Shown here one piece after another: positions 13,262 to 13,917 of a stretch of DNA of 13,917 nucleotides. Position 1 is the first letter of the stretch. Every line of letters begins with the position of its first letter. Origin of the DNA: JABFRZ01 sp031413955 (GTDB lineage Bacteria > Planctomycetota > UBA1135 > GCA-002686595); contig JANOGB010000582.1 of the NCBI GenBank assembly GCA_031413955.1, positions 1 to 13,917 of the forward strand, given 5' to 3'. The notes beneath the pieces were generated by a model. That model was given only the letters and a program-made list of their open reading frames with translations, was not told the DNA's origin and did no database searches. The translations under genes were made by a program, and so were the position numbers.

Positions 13262-13917
13262 CGCGCACCCAGTCCGCTCAGCTCGACGAGGAATCGCGCC
13301 CGATCCTGCGACGCATCGTGGAGAGCCTGGCCTGGCGCCAGCTGGCCGTGATCAACATCCTCGGGCACGGCCTGAAGTTCGTGACCGAGCTGGACGTGAA
13401 GTTGCGCGTGGTGGGCGAGCTCGATCGGGCGCTCGAGCTGTTCCAGAGCGTGCGCGCGCTGTACGCCGAGCTCGGCTGGACCGACCTCGAGTCGGCCGTG
13501 CGCGACCGCTCGCAGGACGTGCCGTACCCCGAGTCGCGCCTGGAGTTCGGCGTCGCCTACTACATCAGTGGTCTGACCGAGGAGGTGGCGATGCAGAGCT
13601 TCGTCGAGAGCGCGCACGCGCCCTTCGCGAGCATCGCCAAGAAGCACGTCGAGGCTGCCGCCCAGCGCCCCGAGCCGACGCGCTTCATCGAGTACTGCTC
13701 GGAAGCCGCCAATCGTCCGCACGGGCAAGAACTCCTGAATCGGTGGGTCCTGGCCGCGCGTCGCGCCTTCGGTCGCACGGATTCCCCGCACGACGCCACG
13801 GCCCTGAAGCTGCGCCTCAAGAACAAGCGCGCCGTCGACCTCGACCGGATCTTCTGCGAACGCCTGCAGCCGTTCCTCGCGAGCTGCGGCCTGAAGTTGA
13901 GTACGGAGTGGGGGGGG
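13258..13917 (+). CDS. Ferritin-like protein of the PaaA/PaaC (phenylacetate catabolism) family, 3' end outside window
   Basis: The frame is open for 220 codons to the window edge. The best recognisable part is residues 160-213, LNRWVLAARRAFGRTDS...LKLRLKNK...DLDRIFCERLQPFLASCGLKL, which fits the C-terminal helices of PaaA, the diiron subunit of phenylacetyl-CoA 1,2-epoxidase. An earlier region also fits: FGVAYYISGLTEEVAMQSF (97-115) followed by APFASIAKKH. The diiron ligands are largely missing. PaaA's ExxH becomes ELDR (54-57), the first ligand Glu is a Lys or neighbour, and the second EExxH is not found at IAKKHVEAAA (126-135). It thus resembles PaaC-like structural subunits more than a catalytic one. 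The assignment comes from recalled family patterns and needs profile confirmation. The ATG overlaps the ferredoxin stop, so the two are translationally coupled. The last bases are a G-run at the sequence end. Confidence 0.55.
   Translation, partial: MTRTQSAQLDEESRPILRRIVESLAWRQLAVINILGHGLKFVTELDVKLRVVGELDRALELFQSVRALYAELGWTDLESAVRDRSQDVPYPESRLEFGVAYYISGLTEEVAMQSFVESAHAPFASIAKKHVEAAAQRPEPTRFIEYCSEAANRPHGQELLNRWVLAARRAFGRTDSPHDATALKLRLKNKRAVDLDRIFCERLQPFLASCGLKLSTEWGG

Noticed and set aside
13905..13917. G-run at the very end of the window
   Set aside because: Seven G at the sequence end may be a low-quality contig edge. Nothing can be concluded from it.

Overview
This is a very GC-rich bacterial window with genes packed on both strands, short overlaps and a strong third-position G/C bias. 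An ECF sigma factor sits directly before a membrane Ser/Thr kinase that ends in a formylglycine-generating-enzyme-like (FGE/SUMF1-like) domain. Its kinase has DWG in place of DFG. Together with a second divergent kinase fragment at the left edge, this points to a high-GC planctomycete-like organism. A myxobacterium-like genome is the main alternative. The taxonomic call is inference from gene style, not from a marker gene.

Layout. (1) 1-462: the C-terminal end of a kinase-fold protein that looks catalytically dead. (2) 470-1993, minus strand: an Old Yellow Enzyme-type flavin oxidoreductase with a degenerate C-terminal iron-sulfur cysteine motif. (3) 2106-5357, plus strand: a four-gene set of short-chain dehydrogenase, Rid-family protein, crotonase-family protein and acyl-CoA dehydrogenase. 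Two of its three junctions are 4-base GTGA overlaps. The combination resembles the lower part of aerobic CoA-thioester pathways for 2-aminobenzoate or salicylate, but no CoA ligase or aryl-CoA monooxygenase is in the window. (4) 5477-8680: a secreted protein made almost entirely of about 20 beta-propeller-type repeats. (5) 8681-9042: a 362-base gap holding a 15-base tandem duplication, a long hairpin and a possible promoter. (6) 9043-12706: the ECF sigma factor and the kinase-FGE protein, 13 bases apart, probably one signalling unit. (7) 12878-13917: a thioredoxin-fold [2Fe-2S] ferredoxin overlapping by ATGA a ferritin-like protein of the PaaA/PaaC (phenylacetyl-CoA epoxidase) family, which runs off the right edge.

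How the genes may work together. The SDR/Rid/crotonase/acyl-CoA dehydrogenase set probably processes an acyl-CoA or ring-derived CoA ester, and the divergent flavin reductase may supply a reductive step. The sigma factor and kinase probably form a signal-responsive transcription switch: the kinase domain faces the cytoplasm, and the coiled coil and FGE-like domain lie outside the membrane. The ferredoxin/Paa-like pair suggests a redox module, but the visible diiron ligands of the Paa-like protein are mostly missing.

A recurring theme is family members that have lost key residues: the pseudokinase, the Rid protein without its arginine, the crotonase without both glutamates, the flavin reductase with a broken cluster motif, and the Paa-like protein without metal ligands. 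No CRISPR array, insertion sequence, rRNA or convincing tRNA was seen.
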